A DNA stretch of 20,918 nt from an uncultured Acetatifactor sp. (GCA_910587555.1 CAJULV010000005.1:53117-74034); one strand, 5' to 3'; counted from the stretch's first letter, positions 1-9,200 are shown. Notes: generated from the sequence alone by a model not told the origin. Numbers and translations are program-made.

Positions 1-150
1 CTGCCCGAACCAGGTATTGGAAGGGCAGTTGCGGAACTGGAAACAGCAAATGGCCGGCCAATACCTCAGACGGCTTACGGACGAGGAACTTGTCGTCCGG
101 AAGCAGTCTGCCCGAACCAGGTATTGGAAGGGCAGTTGCGGAACTGGAAA
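1..150. repeat. Direct repeat, 43-bp copies with 107-bp period, hairpin-forming
   Basis: Bases 1-43 recur without a mismatch at 108-150, so the period is 107 bp. The first unit is complete only if it starts at the window edge, and further copies may lie upstream. Each copy opens with a perfect inverted repeat, CTGCCC and GGGCAG (1-6/23-28 and 108-113/130-135). The first unit also holds AGGTATTGG (12-20) opposite CCAATACCT (58-66), and CGGACGA (78-84) opposite TCGTCCG (93-99). The second copy ends just before the ribosome binding site of the next gene. An open reading frame crosses the repeat, but I take that as chance. Confidence 0.85.
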
Positions 151-166
151 TAAGAAAGGAAACAAT

Positions 167-742
167 ATGGAAGGATCTGGTAACAGCATGGACCTGCTGG
201 ATTTAAAAGAATTTGATGAGGAAGCCCTGAAAAAAGAATCTGAGGAGCTGCTGGAAATGCGCTTCCTGAACGGGGAGAACGCTGTTTTCAGCAGGACTCC
301 CGGCGGCTTCCTTGCACTGAAGACAAAAGATAAGGAATATGCCCGCGTGGGTGTGTACCTGACATTCCCGCTGACCAACCCGGAGGAATTCATCTCCGTC
401 AGAGAGTCCGACGAAAAGGCAAAAGAGATTGGCATCATTGAAAAACTGTCCCAGCTGCCGGAAGAACAGCAGGACATGCTGAGGGAACAGATTAAACTGC
501 GCTACTTCATGCCGGTGATTACCAAGGTGCTGGATGTGAAAGACGAGTACGGCTATGCCTACTGGAATGTCGTAACGGCCTTCGGCGCCTGCCGTTTTAC
601 CACACAGATGAGCGGGGACGCCGTAATTCATCTGAGTGATTCCAGGCTGCTGGTGACGGATATCGACGGGAACCGTTATGAAATTCCGGATTTTTATCAG
701 CTTGGCGTCATGGAACGCAAGAAGTTGGATCTCTTTATCTAA
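167..742 (+). CDS. DUF1854 domain protein, partner of the ABC exporter
   Basis: This 191-residue protein matches my memory of the DUF1854 family, which is found beside ABC exporters with an extended N-terminus. The family-like features are the stretch PGGFLALKTKDKEYARVGVY in the first third, a central run on metal-free charged helices, and the C-terminal DIDGNRYEIPD. I see no signal peptide or membrane segment, so it should be cytosolic. The start at 167 is chosen because AAAGGA (155-160) sits six bases upstream. The same frame is open back to position 17, but that extension is encoded by the direct repeat. The exporter gene follows after a short gap, so the two are probably co-transcribed. 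Function is unknown. In other bacteria I recall such pairs being labelled as associated with cyanophycin metabolism, but nothing in this window tests that. Confidence 0.85.
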   Translation: MEGSGNSMDLLDLKEFDEEALKKESEELLEMRFLNGENAVFSRTPGGFLALKTKDKEYARVGVYLTFPLTNPEEFISVRESDEKAKEIGIIEKLSQLPEEQQDMLREQIKLRYFMPVITKVLDVKDEYGYAYWNVVTAFGACRFTTQMSGDAVIHLSDSRLLVTDIDGNRYEIPDFYQLGVMERKKLDLFI

Positions 743-818
743 AAAACGTGTTTGGTAATTTAAGACAGTGGCCGCAACTAAGGCGGAACCATTGATAAGA
801 GAAAGGCACTTGAACTTT

Positions 819-3041
819 ATGAAACTATTATATACATTAAACAAGGGGCAGATGGATGCCCTTGGGCTTGCGCCGGGGGAGGACCCCATGTACTGTATCC
901 CGGTGGACCTGGGATTTGACAGCCGGAAAATGCAGGCAAAGCAGGCCTATACGGAAAAAACCTGGATTGTGGTGACCGGGGAGCGCCTTCTGGTGCTGGA
1001 AGGGGAAAACGTGGCGGCATCCTTTCTTCTGGATGACTGCGAAACCGTCAAATGCGAACACCAGGTACACAGCGGCATCCTGACCGTGACGAAAAAGGAC
1101 GGGCAGATGATTTGTGCGGCGCGTTTTTCCATGCGCCACATTGTCCGGGCCGCTTATGTGGCCAGGGGCGCCCAGACTATCCTGACGGCGCGCCGAACCG
1201 GTAGAAAGCCGGAACCGGTAGTCAGCCTGGAGTATGAGAAATATTGTGAAAAATGCGGCAGGGCGCTTCCGGGCACCAGCAAATGCCCCTACTGTGACGG
1301 CAAAACGGATTTGCTGAAAAAATTCAAGGAACTCTGCGGCGATTATACAGGAAAGCTTCTGCTGATTTCCCTGCTGATGGCATTGGTTTCCCTGCTGAAC
1401 CTGGCTGTACCCATGGTGCAGAAAAACTTCATTGACGGCGCCCTTTCCACCGGAAAGGGAACTTGGGCAGACTGGTGGGCATTTGCGGGGACTACCTTTA
1501 TAATGGTGGCGGCACGGATCCTGCTGGACAATTTCCAGTACTGGCAGTGTATCTCCCTGGGCACCTCCTTAAGCATGACGCTGCGCCAGAAGCTTTATTA
1601 CAAGATACAGTCCCTGTCCCTCTCCTTCATCAACAGCAGGAAGCCGGGAGAACTGTTAAACCGGGTGGCGCGGGATACGCGGCAGATCCGCGAATTTATG
1701 GAAGATGTATTTGGAGGGATGTTCTCCACTTTAATTACCATGGTGGTATCTCTGGTGGTGATGTTTTCCATCAGCTGGAAAATGACGCTTATGTCTCTGG
1801 CGTTTATTGTGGTGGTATTTGCGGTTACCAGGTTGTTCTGGCACCATATTCACACAATTTTCCATAAACAGTGGCTGAAATTGGATGATCTTTCCAGCAG
1901 CCTGCAGGACATTATCTCGGGAATGCGGGTGGTGAAATCCTTCGGAAAAGAAGAGCGGGAGGCGGAACGCTTCCAGAAAAAAACCCGGGAATTTGCCGAC
2001 ATCAGCAAGAAGAACGAAACCTTCTGGGCAGTCTTTTTCCCCATCCTGACCTTCCTTCTGGGGGCAGGCACCTATATTGCCGTGTACTTCGGCGGCATTG
2101 ATGTACTGAAGGGGGATATGACGCTGGGAGAGCTGGTTCAGTTTATCGCTTACTGCGGCTATCTGTTCGGGCCGCTGAACTGGATGACCCATATGCCCAG
2201 GATGGTAATGCAGATGGTCACCAGTATGAACCGCATTTACGACGTGCTGGACGAGGAACCGGCCATTGCGGACAGACAGGACAGCAGGGCATTTCCCATC
2301 CGGGGTGCATTTTCCTTTGAGCATATTTCCTTTGGCTACCATACCTACGAACCGGTATTGGAGGACATCGATTTCCGGGTGGAGCCAGGGGAGATGATTG
2401 GACTGGTAGGCGCTTCCGGCACGGGAAAATCCACACTGATCAACCTGATTATGCGCTTATATGATGTAGACCAGGGAAGGATCACCATCGACGGCGTGGA
2501 TATCCGTAACATGAAGACGGAGAGCCTTCATTCCCAGATCGGCGTGGTACTCCAGGAGACTTTCCTGTTCTCGGGCAGCATTCTGGCGAACATTCGTTTC
2601 GCAAGGCAGGATGCAAGCCTGACTGAGGTAATCCAGGCGGCCAAGGCAGCCAATGCCCACGATTTTATCTGCAAGACGCCGGACGGCTACAACACCTATG
2701 TGGGTGAACACGGTTATAACCTTTCAGGCGGGGAGCGGCAGCGGATTGCCATAGCCAGGGCTATCTTAAACAACCCAAGGCTGCTGATCCTGGACGAGGC
2801 CACATCCGCCCTGGATACGGAGAGCGAATTCCTGATTCAGCAGGCGCTGGACAGGCTGGTAAAAGGCAGGACTACCTTTGCCATCGCACACCGTCTCTCC
2901 ACTTTGCGTAATGCGGACCGCCTTGTAGTGATTGACAGGCACGGGATTGCCGAAATCGGCACTCACAACGAGCTGCTGGAGAAAAAGGGAATTTACTACG
3001 GACTGGTAACGGCACAGCTGAAAATGGCGGAGGGAAAGTAA
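819..3041 (+). CDS. ABC exporter, MsbA/MdlB type, with N-terminal domain and zinc ribbon
   Basis: This is a 740-residue half-transporter with membrane and ATPase domains in one chain. Residues 1-130 form a soluble domain of beta-rich character, perhaps PH-like. A zinc ribbon follows, with Cys143, Cys146, Cys156 and Cys159 (CEKC and CPYC). The membrane domain covers about 175-480 and the ATPase about 500-735. The ATPase has Walker A GASGTGKST (531-539), signature LSGGERQR (635-642), Walker B LLILDEAT (655-662) and switch His691, so it looks active. The substrate is unknown. Start choice is uncertain: ATG 819 has AGAAAGG twelve bases upstream, while an in-frame GTG at 768 has no ribosome binding site. 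The extra N-terminal domain and zinc ribbon are not part of ordinary MsbA-type exporters and fit the DUF1854-linked subgroup. Confidence 0.9.
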   Translation: MKLLYTLNKGQMDALGLAPGEDPMYCIPVDLGFDSRKMQAKQAYTEKTWIVVTGERLLVLEGENVAASFLLDDCETVKCEHQVHSGILTVTKKDGQMICAARFSMRHIVRAAYVARGAQTILTARRTGRKPEPVVSLEYEKYCEKCGRALPGTSKCPYCDGKTDLLKKFKELCGDYTGKLLLISLLMALVSLLNLAVPMVQKNFIDGALSTGKGTWADWWAFAGTTFIMVAARILLDNFQYWQCISLGTSLSMTLRQKLYYKIQSLSLSFINSRKPGELLNRVARDTRQIREFMEDVFGGMFSTLITMVVSLVVMFSISWKMTLMSLAFIVVVFAVTRLFWHHIHTIFHKQWLKLDDLSSSLQDIISGMRVVKSFGKEEREAERFQKKTREFADISKKNETFWAVFFPILTFLLGAGTYIAVYFGGIDVLKGDMTLGELVQFIAYCGYLFGPLNWMTHMPRMVMQMVTSMNRIYDVLDEEPAIADRQDSRAFPIRGAFSFEHISFGYHTYEPVLEDIDFRVEPGEMIGLVGASGTGKSTLINLIMRLYDVDQGRITIDGVDIRNMKTESLHSQIGVVLQETFLFSGSILANIRFARQDASLTEVIQAAKAANAHDFICKTPDGYNTYVGEHGYNLSGGERQRIAIARAILNNPRLLILDEATSALDTESEFLIQQALDRLVKGRTTFAIAHRLSTLRNADRLVVIDRHGIAEIGTHNELLEKKGIYYGLVTAQLKMAEGK

Positions 3042-3066
3042 TAGCTGGTATCAGAAAGTTGTGCTG

Positions 3067-3086
3067 AAATTCCTCAAAAGGAATTT
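3067..3086 (+). terminator. Possible weak terminator hairpin after the ABC gene
   Basis: AAATTCCT (3067-3074) and AGGAATTT (3079-3086) form an 8-bp stem with a 4-base loop. The stem is A/T-rich and only a short T run follows, so termination would be weak. It abuts the mutS promoter. Confidence 0.3.
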
Positions 3087-3113
3087 TACAATCCCAATAT
3101 TTTGTGCTAGAAT
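3085..3113 (+). promoter_or_regulatory. Predicted sigma-A promoter of mutS
   Basis: TTTACA (3085-3090), a 17-base spacer, then TAGAAT (3108-3113) preceded by an extended -10 TG at 3105-3106. Transcription would start near 3120, about 70 bases before the mutS ATG. Confidence 0.7.
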
Positions 3114-3190
3114 AAGAGCGTGTGTACAAAGCATAGTACATGCGCTCATTTTTACCAAAATACAAAAGCAACAGAACAGGAGCAATACAA

Positions 3191-5863
3191 ATGCCGGAAC
3201 AAATTCCCGTTGATGAACTGACCCCCATGATGCAGCAATATATGGAGACCAAAAAGCAGTATGCCGACTGCATTCTGTTTTACCGTCTGGGAGATTTCTA
3301 TGAGATGTTTTTCGAGGACGCAAAGATTGTGTCCAGTGAACTGGAGCTTACCCTGACAGGAAAATCCTGCGGCCTGGAGGAGCGTGCGCCCATGTGCGGC
3401 GTTCCCTACCATGCGGTGGAGGGATATCTGGCAAAGCTGGTCAGCCGGGGCTACAAGGTTGCCATCTGCGAGCAGGTGGAGGATCCGAAGCTGGCGAAGG
3501 GGCTGGTGAAGCGGGAGGTTATCCGCATCGTGACACCCGGCACCAATTTAAATTTTCAGTCTCTGGAGGAGTCAAAGAACAATTTCCTGCTGTGTATTGC
3601 CTATACTCCTACGAAAATCGGCATCTCAGTGGCAGATGTCACCACCGGCGACTATTATCTCACAGAGGTGGAGGATTTAAAGAAGCTGGGTGACGAGCTG
3701 ATGAAGTACGAGCCTTCAGAGGTGATCTGCAATGAAGCCTTTCTGGTCAGCGGCTTTGATGTGGAGGAGTTGCGGGAACGGTACCGTATTTCTGTCAATA
3801 CCCTGGAATCCCATCTGTTTGACGATGAGGGCTGCCGGAAGATCCTGCAGCGGCATTTTAATGTGAACACCCTTGCCGGGCTGGGAATCGGTGATTTTCC
3901 CACAGGCATGACGGCTGCCGGGGCGCTTCTGCAGTATCTCTATGATACCCAGAAGACGGATTTAGCGCATTTTACCCATATTTATCCCTATCTGACCAGC
4001 AAATATATGCTGCTTGACAGTTCCACGCGCAGAAACCTGGAGCTGACGGAGACGCTTCGGGAAAAGCAGAAAAAGGGTTCCCTTCTCTGGGTGCTGGACA
4101 AGACGAAGACAGCCATGGGCGGGCGGCTCCTGCGCAGTATGCTGGAGCAGCCGCTGATTGACAGGGCGGAAATGGAGCGGCGTCTGGATGCGGTGGAAGA
4201 GCTGGGTAAGGACAGCGTATCCCGGGATGAAATCCGGGAGTACCTGAATCCCGTGTACGATTTGGAACGGCTGCTGAGCAAAGTTACATACAAAACTGCC
4301 AATCCAAGGGATTTTATCGCCTTCCGCAATTCACTGGAGATGCTTCCTGCCATAAAAGCAGTGCTGAAGGGATTTTCCGGCAAGGAATTGACGGCAATCG
4401 AGAACAATATTGACGCTCTTTCGGATATTTTTCAGCTGATACTGGCATCCATTGAGGAGGATCCGCCTGTCACCATCCGGGAGGGCGGTATCATCAAGGA
4501 CGGGTTCGACGAGACCGTGGATATGCTGCGCAGCGCGAAACGGGACGGAAAGCAGTGGCTGGCCGAGCTGGAGGAGCAGGACAGGGAACGGACGGGCATC
4601 CGGAACCTGAGAATAAAATATAACAAGGTATTCGGGTACTATTTTGAAGTGACCAATTCCTATAAAAACATGGTTCCTGAGGACTATATCCGGAAGCAGA
4701 CGCTTGCCAACGCTGAGCGGTACACCACCCCACGGCTGAAAGAACTGGAGGATACCATACTGAACGCGGAGGACAAGCTGACTACGCTGGAGTACGATCT
4801 GTTCTGCAGGATACGGGATTCCATCGCAGTGGAGCTGGAGCGTATCCAGTCCACTGCCAAGGCTGTGGCGAAGCTGGATGTATATGCTTCCCTGTCCCTG
4901 GTATCGGAGCGGAACCGTTATGTGCGGCCGAAGCTGAATGAGAAGGGCGTCATTGACATCAAGGACGGCAGGCATCCTGTGGTCGAACAGATGATTACGG
5001 GCGATATGTTCATTGCAAACGATACGTTCCTGGACAACAGCCATCACTGTATCAGCGTCATTACCGGACCCAACATGGCGGGAAAGTCCACCTACATGCG
5101 CCAGACGGCGCTGATTGTCCTGATGGCGCAGATCGGATGCTTTGTACCGGCGAAGAGCGCCAACATCGGCATTGTGGACAGGATATTCACCAGGGTGGGG
5201 GCTTCGGACGACCTGGCAAGCGGGCAGTCCACCTTTATGGTGGAGATGAACGAGGTGGCTAACATTCTGCGGAACGCTACATCGGGCAGCCTGCTGATTC
5301 TGGATGAGATTGGCCGGGGAACCTCCACCTTTGACGGTTTGAGCATCGCCTGGGCTGTCATTGAGCATATCAGCAACCGCAAGCTCCTGGGGGCCAAGAC
5401 GCTCTTCGCCACCCATTATCATGAGCTGACGGAACTGGAAGGCAAGATGAACAATGTAAATAACTACTGCATTGCCGTGAAGGAGCGGGGTGACGACATT
5501 GTTTTCCTGCGAAAGATTATCAAGGGCGGGGCGGATAAAAGCTACGGGATCCAGGTAGCCAAGCTTGCAGGGGTGCCGGATATGGTCATTGACAGGGCCA
5601 AGGAAATCGTAGAGCAGCTTACGGATAATGATATTATTGAGAAAATCCAGAATATCACGGTTGACGTGAAGGACGTAAAAACAAAAAAGCCGCCCAGAAT
5701 GGACGAGATTGAATTATCCCAGATGTCCCTGTTTGATACCGTGAAGGATGAAGATGTTTTGAAGGAACTGATGGAAGTGGAAGTGAATACCCTGGCACCT
5801 ATTGATGCCCTCAATGTGCTGTATCGGCTGCAGAATAAGCTGAAGAACCGATGGAAGGGGTAG
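3191..5863 (+). CDS. mutS: DNA mismatch repair protein MutS
   Basis: MutS, 890 residues, scans duplex DNA for mismatches and recruits repair in an ATP-dependent way. The mismatch-reading Phe36-Tyr37-Glu38 lies in GDFYEMF, at the same numbers as in E. coli. The ATPase has Walker A GPNMAGKST (626-634) and Walker B LLILDEIGRGTSTF (from 701), followed by the ATHYHELTELE segment. Near the C-terminus, QMSLF (844-848) fits a beta-clamp-binding motif. ATG 3191 is chosen because AGGAG (3178-3182) lies eight bases upstream; an in-frame start at 3140 would add 17 residues unlike the family. The gene has its own promoter and is followed by tldD after 27 bases. The usual partner mutL is not next to it. 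Confidence 0.97.
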   Translation: MPEQIPVDELTPMMQQYMETKKQYADCILFYRLGDFYEMFFEDAKIVSSELELTLTGKSCGLEERAPMCGVPYHAVEGYLAKLVSRGYKVAICEQVEDPKLAKGLVKREVIRIVTPGTNLNFQSLEESKNNFLLCIAYTPTKIGISVADVTTGDYYLTEVEDLKKLGDELMKYEPSEVICNEAFLVSGFDVEELRERYRISVNTLESHLFDDEGCRKILQRHFNVNTLAGLGIGDFPTGMTAAGALLQYLYDTQKTDLAHFTHIYPYLTSKYMLLDSSTRRNLELTETLREKQKKGSLLWVLDKTKTAMGGRLLRSMLEQPLIDRAEMERRLDAVEELGKDSVSRDEIREYLNPVYDLERLLSKVTYKTANPRDFIAFRNSLEMLPAIKAVLKGFSGKELTAIENNIDALSDIFQLILASIEEDPPVTIREGGIIKDGFDETVDMLRSAKRDGKQWLAELEEQDRERTGIRNLRIKYNKVFGYYFEVTNSYKNMVPEDYIRKQTLANAERYTTPRLKELEDTILNAEDKLTTLEYDLFCRIRDSIAVELERIQSTAKAVAKLDVYASLSLVSERNRYVRPKLNEKGVIDIKDGRHPVVEQMITGDMFIANDTFLDNSHHCISVITGPNMAGKSTYMRQTALIVLMAQIGCFVPAKSANIGIVDRIFTRVGASDDLASGQSTFMVEMNEVANILRNATSGSLLILDEIGRGTSTFDGLSIAWAVIEHISNRKLLGAKTLFATHYHELTELEGKMNNVNNYCIAVKERGDDIVFLRKIIKGGADKSYGIQVAKLAGVPDMVIDRAKEIVEQLTDNDIIEKIQNITVDVKDVKTKKPPRMDEIELSQMSLFDTVKDEDVLKELMEVEVNTLAPIDALNVLYRLQNKLKNRWKG

Positions 5864-5890
5864 CAGGCATAAGAAAGGAAGCACCGTAAA

Positions 5891-7321
5891 ATGAAAGTGA
5901 AACCAAGCGAATATTTAAGAGAAATAAAACCGGTATTGCTCCGGTTAAAAGACCGGCTGCTGCAGGAGTATCCGTATGCCTCCATCCTGGCGTCGGATTC
6001 GATATCGAAGCAGTATTCGGTATCAAAGGCAGTCACCTCCGTCGGTATGACAGGATGGCTGTCGGGACGGGGCTTCGTCGTAAAGGTGTACGACGGCTCC
6101 TGTTACGGAGAATATTCCTTTAATGAAATATCGGAAGAACTGATAGAAGATATCGTGAGAAAAATCAGGGAAGAACTGTGGCCCATGTCGGAAAAGCTTC
6201 CTGAGGGCGTTCGGAAAAGCGTTTATGCCATGCTGGAAAACGAACCGCTGGTATTCTCAGACAGCACGGAATATGAAATCGATCCCCGGGAATACGGCGA
6301 TGAGGCGATTATACGGGAACTGGCCGCTGCCAGCGAAGCAGGCCGCGCATACAGCGATAAGGTTCTGGATTGCAACGCTTTTGCCAATTATCAGAAGTAC
6401 AGTAAGCTTTTCCTGTCAAAAAATCGGGATATGGAGCAGAATGTACTCTGGATGTCAGGCGGATTCAGCGTTATGGCCGCCAGGGGAGAAGAGCTTAAGA
6501 GCAGTTACCGCGGATTTTCCAATCTGGGGGGAGCGGAACTCCTTTCGAAAATGCGTGAAGAAGTATGCGATGTAGCGAAGGTTGCACTGGATCTGCTGGA
6601 GAGCGAACCCATCCATCCGGGAGAATATGACTGTGTCTGTACGCCGGAGACTACAGGGATGATTGTACATGAGGCATTCGGCCATGGCGTGGAGATGGAC
6701 ATGTTTGTCAAAAAGCGGGCGCTGGCAGAACAGTTTGTGGGCAGCCAGGTGGCGTCAAACCTGGTTACCATGCATGACGGCGCAGGGGCGGCAAAGGAGG
6801 TTGCCACTTACTTTTTTGACGATGAAGGTGTTTTGGCGCAGGACACTGTCGTAATCGAAAAAGGGATATTAAAGGCGGGAATCAGCGACGCCCAGTCCGC
6901 CATGCATCTGGGCACCCGTCCCACCGGCAACGGCAGGCGGGAGAGTTATCAGCGCAAGGCCTACACTCGGATGACCAATACCTTCTTTGAGGGCGGCCAT
7001 GACAGGGTGGAGGATATGATTGCATCCATCGATTACGGATTTCTGCTGGAAGAACCCTCCAGCGGTATGGAAGATCCGAAGAACTGGGGCATCCAGTGCA
7101 TGGTCAGCATTGCCCGGGAGATCAGGGACGGAAAACTAACGGGGAAGATATATTCTCCAGTCGTGCTTACCGGATATGTGCCCGACCTGCTGAAATCCAT
7201 CAGTATGGTATCCGAAACGGTAAAACTGGGCGGCGGAGGCATGTGCGGCAAGGGATATAAGGAATGGGTGAAGGTCTCGGACGGAGGCCCGTTTATCAAG
7301 GCAAGGATACGGCTTGGATAA
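5891..7321 (+). CDS. tldD: Metalloprotease TldD
   Basis: TldD, 476 residues, is the catalytic subunit of the TldD/TldE heterodimer. In E. coli the complex degrades unfolded or flexible peptides, matures microcin B17 and clears the CcdA antitoxin. The HExxxH zinc motif is complete as HEAFGH, with His260, Glu261 and His265. Cys452, in the C-terminal GGGGMCGKG, fits the third metal ligand of the family. I see no signal peptide or membrane segment, so it is cytosolic. AAAGGAAG (5874-5881) lies nine bases before the ATG. The gene sits 27 bases behind mutS and 68 bases ahead of tldE, so all three are probably one transcript. No peptide precursor or toxin-antitoxin gene is visible nearby. Confidence 0.95.
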   Translation: MKVKPSEYLREIKPVLLRLKDRLLQEYPYASILASDSISKQYSVSKAVTSVGMTGWLSGRGFVVKVYDGSCYGEYSFNEISEELIEDIVRKIREELWPMSEKLPEGVRKSVYAMLENEPLVFSDSTEYEIDPREYGDEAIIRELAAASEAGRAYSDKVLDCNAFANYQKYSKLFLSKNRDMEQNVLWMSGGFSVMAARGEELKSSYRGFSNLGGAELLSKMREEVCDVAKVALDLLESEPIHPGEYDCVCTPETTGMIVHEAFGHGVEMDMFVKKRALAEQFVGSQVASNLVTMHDGAGAAKEVATYFFDDEGVLAQDTVVIEKGILKAGISDAQSAMHLGTRPTGNGRRESYQRKAYTRMTNTFFEGGHDRVEDMIASIDYGFLLEEPSSGMEDPKNWGIQCMVSIAREIRDGKLTGKIYSPVVLTGYVPDLLKSISMVSETVKLGGGGMCGKGYKEWVKVSDGGPFIKARIRLG

Positions 7322-7389
7322 GCGCGGCGTCAGGGTTTTGTGCCCCCACGGAGAAGACTGATTAATTACATTCGGAAATGAGGTTAGCC

Positions 7390-8682
7390 ATGATAGAAAA
7401 AATTTTGTCCGCGCTGAGAGCAGCCGGCGCAGAAATATATCAGATAACGGAAACGAAGACAGAGAGTTCGGAATTGTTCTTTATCCGCAAGTCACTGGAC
7501 ATGCAGAGAAAGAATCATGTATGCCGGGCCGAAGTCACAGTGTACAGGGCGTTTACGGAAGACGGCAAACGCAGGATGGGTTCCGCAACCGTCCAGGTCC
7601 AGGACAGTTTTACCCCGCGGCAGATGGAGGAAATGTTCCGGGATGCCCTGTATGCCGCCGGATTTGTGAAAAACGAGTATTACGAACTTTATGAGGGGCA
7701 GGGAGAGACGGAAACCGGCAGTACGACACCTGCCGACGGCATGGAGGGAAGCACCCTGACAGAGATTGCACGGCGTTTTACGGAAGCCCTTTTTGCGGAA
7801 GATACGGAGACGGACGTCTTCCTGAATTCGGCTGAGATTTTTGCCACCATGACCGCATGCCATGTCATCAATTCCAGCGGTGTGGATGTGAGCTATCGGA
7901 AAAGCAGGGTAGAAGGTGAATTTGTAGTACAGTGTACCGCAGGGCAGGATGTGGAAACGTACCAGGATTTTGCATATGACAATATGAACACGGAAGCCCT
8001 GCGGGAGAAGGTGCGCGAAACCATGGAGCTGACCCGTGCCAGGGCAGGGGCTGTATCAGCGCCTCCGGCCGGAACATACCGTGTCATTTTGAGAGGCGCC
8101 GATGTGAAGACAATACTCGGCTATTATGTGGAGCGCTCCAATACGGCGATGGTCTATCGGAACTATTCATCCTTCCGGACGGGATGTGACGTTCAGGGCG
8201 GGGAGGCAGCGAAGGACAGGATTAACCTGACACTGAAAGCCACTGTGCCTTACAGCGCAGAGGGCATCCCCATGAAAGACAGGGAACTGGTAAGGGACGG
8301 AAAGCTGTTGCTGCTCCATGGTCCCAACCGTTTTGCCCGTTATTTAAAGCTGGAACCCACGGGAAATTACCAGGGATACAGCGCGCCTGCGGGTACGGTG
8401 TCCCTGGAGGAGATGAGGAGCGGGCCTTACCTTGAAGTACTGAATTTTTCCGATTTCCAGATGGATGCCTTCGACGGACATTTCGGCGGGGAAATTCGGC
8501 TGGCTTTCCTCTGTGACGGTGAGAAGAAGATTCCTGTCACAGGCGGTTCCATCAACGGCAATATCCTGGAAACCCAGAAACATGTTACATTTTCCATGGA
8601 AATGCAGGTGGAGAAAGACTTCGAAGGCCCCCTTGCCATGTGCTTGGAAAATATCAGCGTGGCAGGGAATACGGAGATATAA
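7390..8682 (+). CDS. tldE: TldE/PmbA, non-catalytic partner of TldD
   Basis: This 430-residue protein belongs to the TldD/PmbA family and is the TldE-type subunit. It lacks the HExxxH zinc motif, as expected for the subunit that shapes the proteolytic chamber but does not bind the metal. The family-like C-terminal half runs from about residue 210, with the segments GADVKTILGYYVER and APAGTVSLEEM. The start at 7390 is chosen because TGAGG (7379-7383) lies six bases upstream. An in-frame ATG at 7378 would add four residues but has no spaced ribosome binding site. The gene follows tldD at 68 bases. I see no strong terminator after it; a short ATGTT/AACAT hairpin (8710-8725) is the only candidate. 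Confidence 0.92.
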   Translation: MIEKILSALRAAGAEIYQITETKTESSELFFIRKSLDMQRKNHVCRAEVTVYRAFTEDGKRRMGSATVQVQDSFTPRQMEEMFRDALYAAGFVKNEYYELYEGQGETETGSTTPADGMEGSTLTEIARRFTEALFAEDTETDVFLNSAEIFATMTACHVINSSGVDVSYRKSRVEGEFVVQCTAGQDVETYQDFAYDNMNTEALREKVRETMELTRARAGAVSAPPAGTYRVILRGADVKTILGYYVERSNTAMVYRNYSSFRTGCDVQGGEAAKDRINLTLKATVPYSAEGIPMKDRELVRDGKLLLLHGPNRFARYLKLEPTGNYQGYSAPAGTVSLEEMRSGPYLEVLNFSDFQMDAFDGHFGGEIRLAFLCDGEKKIPVTGGSINGNILETQKHVTFSMEMQVEKDFEGPLAMCLENISVAGNTEI

Positions 8683-8779
8683 GCGGCTTCACGCCGGTAC
8701 CGCCGGAGCATGTTTTGGTGAACATTTTGGGTAAAATGGCCGCACATGCAAAAAATTTAAACCCATCAAGAAAAAACAC

Positions 8780-8808
8780 TTGACACCTACATGCTTCTGT
8801 AGTAAGAT
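8780..8808 (+). promoter_or_regulatory. Predicted sigma-A promoter of the ylxM-ffh operon
   Basis: TTGACA (8780-8785), a 17-base spacer, then TAAGAT (8803-8808). The predicted transcription start near 8815 leaves only about 13 bases before the ylxM ATG at 8828. Confidence 0.8.
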
Positions 8809-8827
8809 ACACAGGGTTGGTAAAGCT

Positions 8828-9175
8828 ATGGACAAAATTTATGAACAGACAATGCTGTTTGAATTTTACGGTGAACTGCTGACAGAGCATCAGCGCAGTG
8901 TATACAGAGATGCGTTGTACCACGATTTATCACTGGGAGAGATTGCCGAGGAGCGTGGTATTACAAGGCAGGGCGTACATGACCTGGTACGGCGCTGTGA
9001 AAAGATTCTCCTGGGCTATGAGAGTAAGCTTCATCTGTTGGAGCGTTTTACGCAGGCCCGGAAGACTGTCGATGAAATCCAGCGGCTGGCATCAGCGGAG
9101 GAGGCAGGCACAGGCAACCAAGAGTGCCTGCAGACCATACAAATGCTGTGCGACGAGTTGATGGAGGAGTTGTGA
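8828..9175 (+). CDS. ylxM: YlxM, UPF0122 HTH protein of the SRP operon
   Basis: YlxM, 115 residues, belongs to a small DNA-binding-like family that sits ahead of ffh in Firmicutes and is thought to act with the signal recognition particle. A sigma-70 region 4-like helix-turn-helix spans about residues 21-60, with LGEIAEERGITRQGVHDLV as its core. The length is normal. ATG 8828 starts the conserved MDKIYEQTMLFEFYGELL; the upstream in-frame residues from 8780 would overlap the promoter itself. The ribosome binding site is weak (AGGG at 8813-8816). ffh follows after 156 bases. Confidence 0.93.
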   Translation: MDKIYEQTMLFEFYGELLTEHQRSVYRDALYHDLSLGEIAEERGITRQGVHDLVRRCEKILLGYESKLHLLERFTQARKTVDEIQRLASAEEAGTGNQECLQTIQMLCDELMEEL

Positions 9176-9200
9176 GACAGGCAGCCCGGCTGCGCGAAAG

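Noticed and set aside
17..166. N-terminal extension of the DUF1854 protein back to position 17
   Set aside because: It is encoded by the direct repeat, has no ribosome binding site and does not resemble the family; ATG 167 is well placed after AAAGGA.
4331..5422. Long open frame on the - strand opposite mutS (363 codons)
   Set aside because: It lies wholly within mutS, has no recognisable motifs or ribosome binding site, and is expected from codon bias of the real gene.
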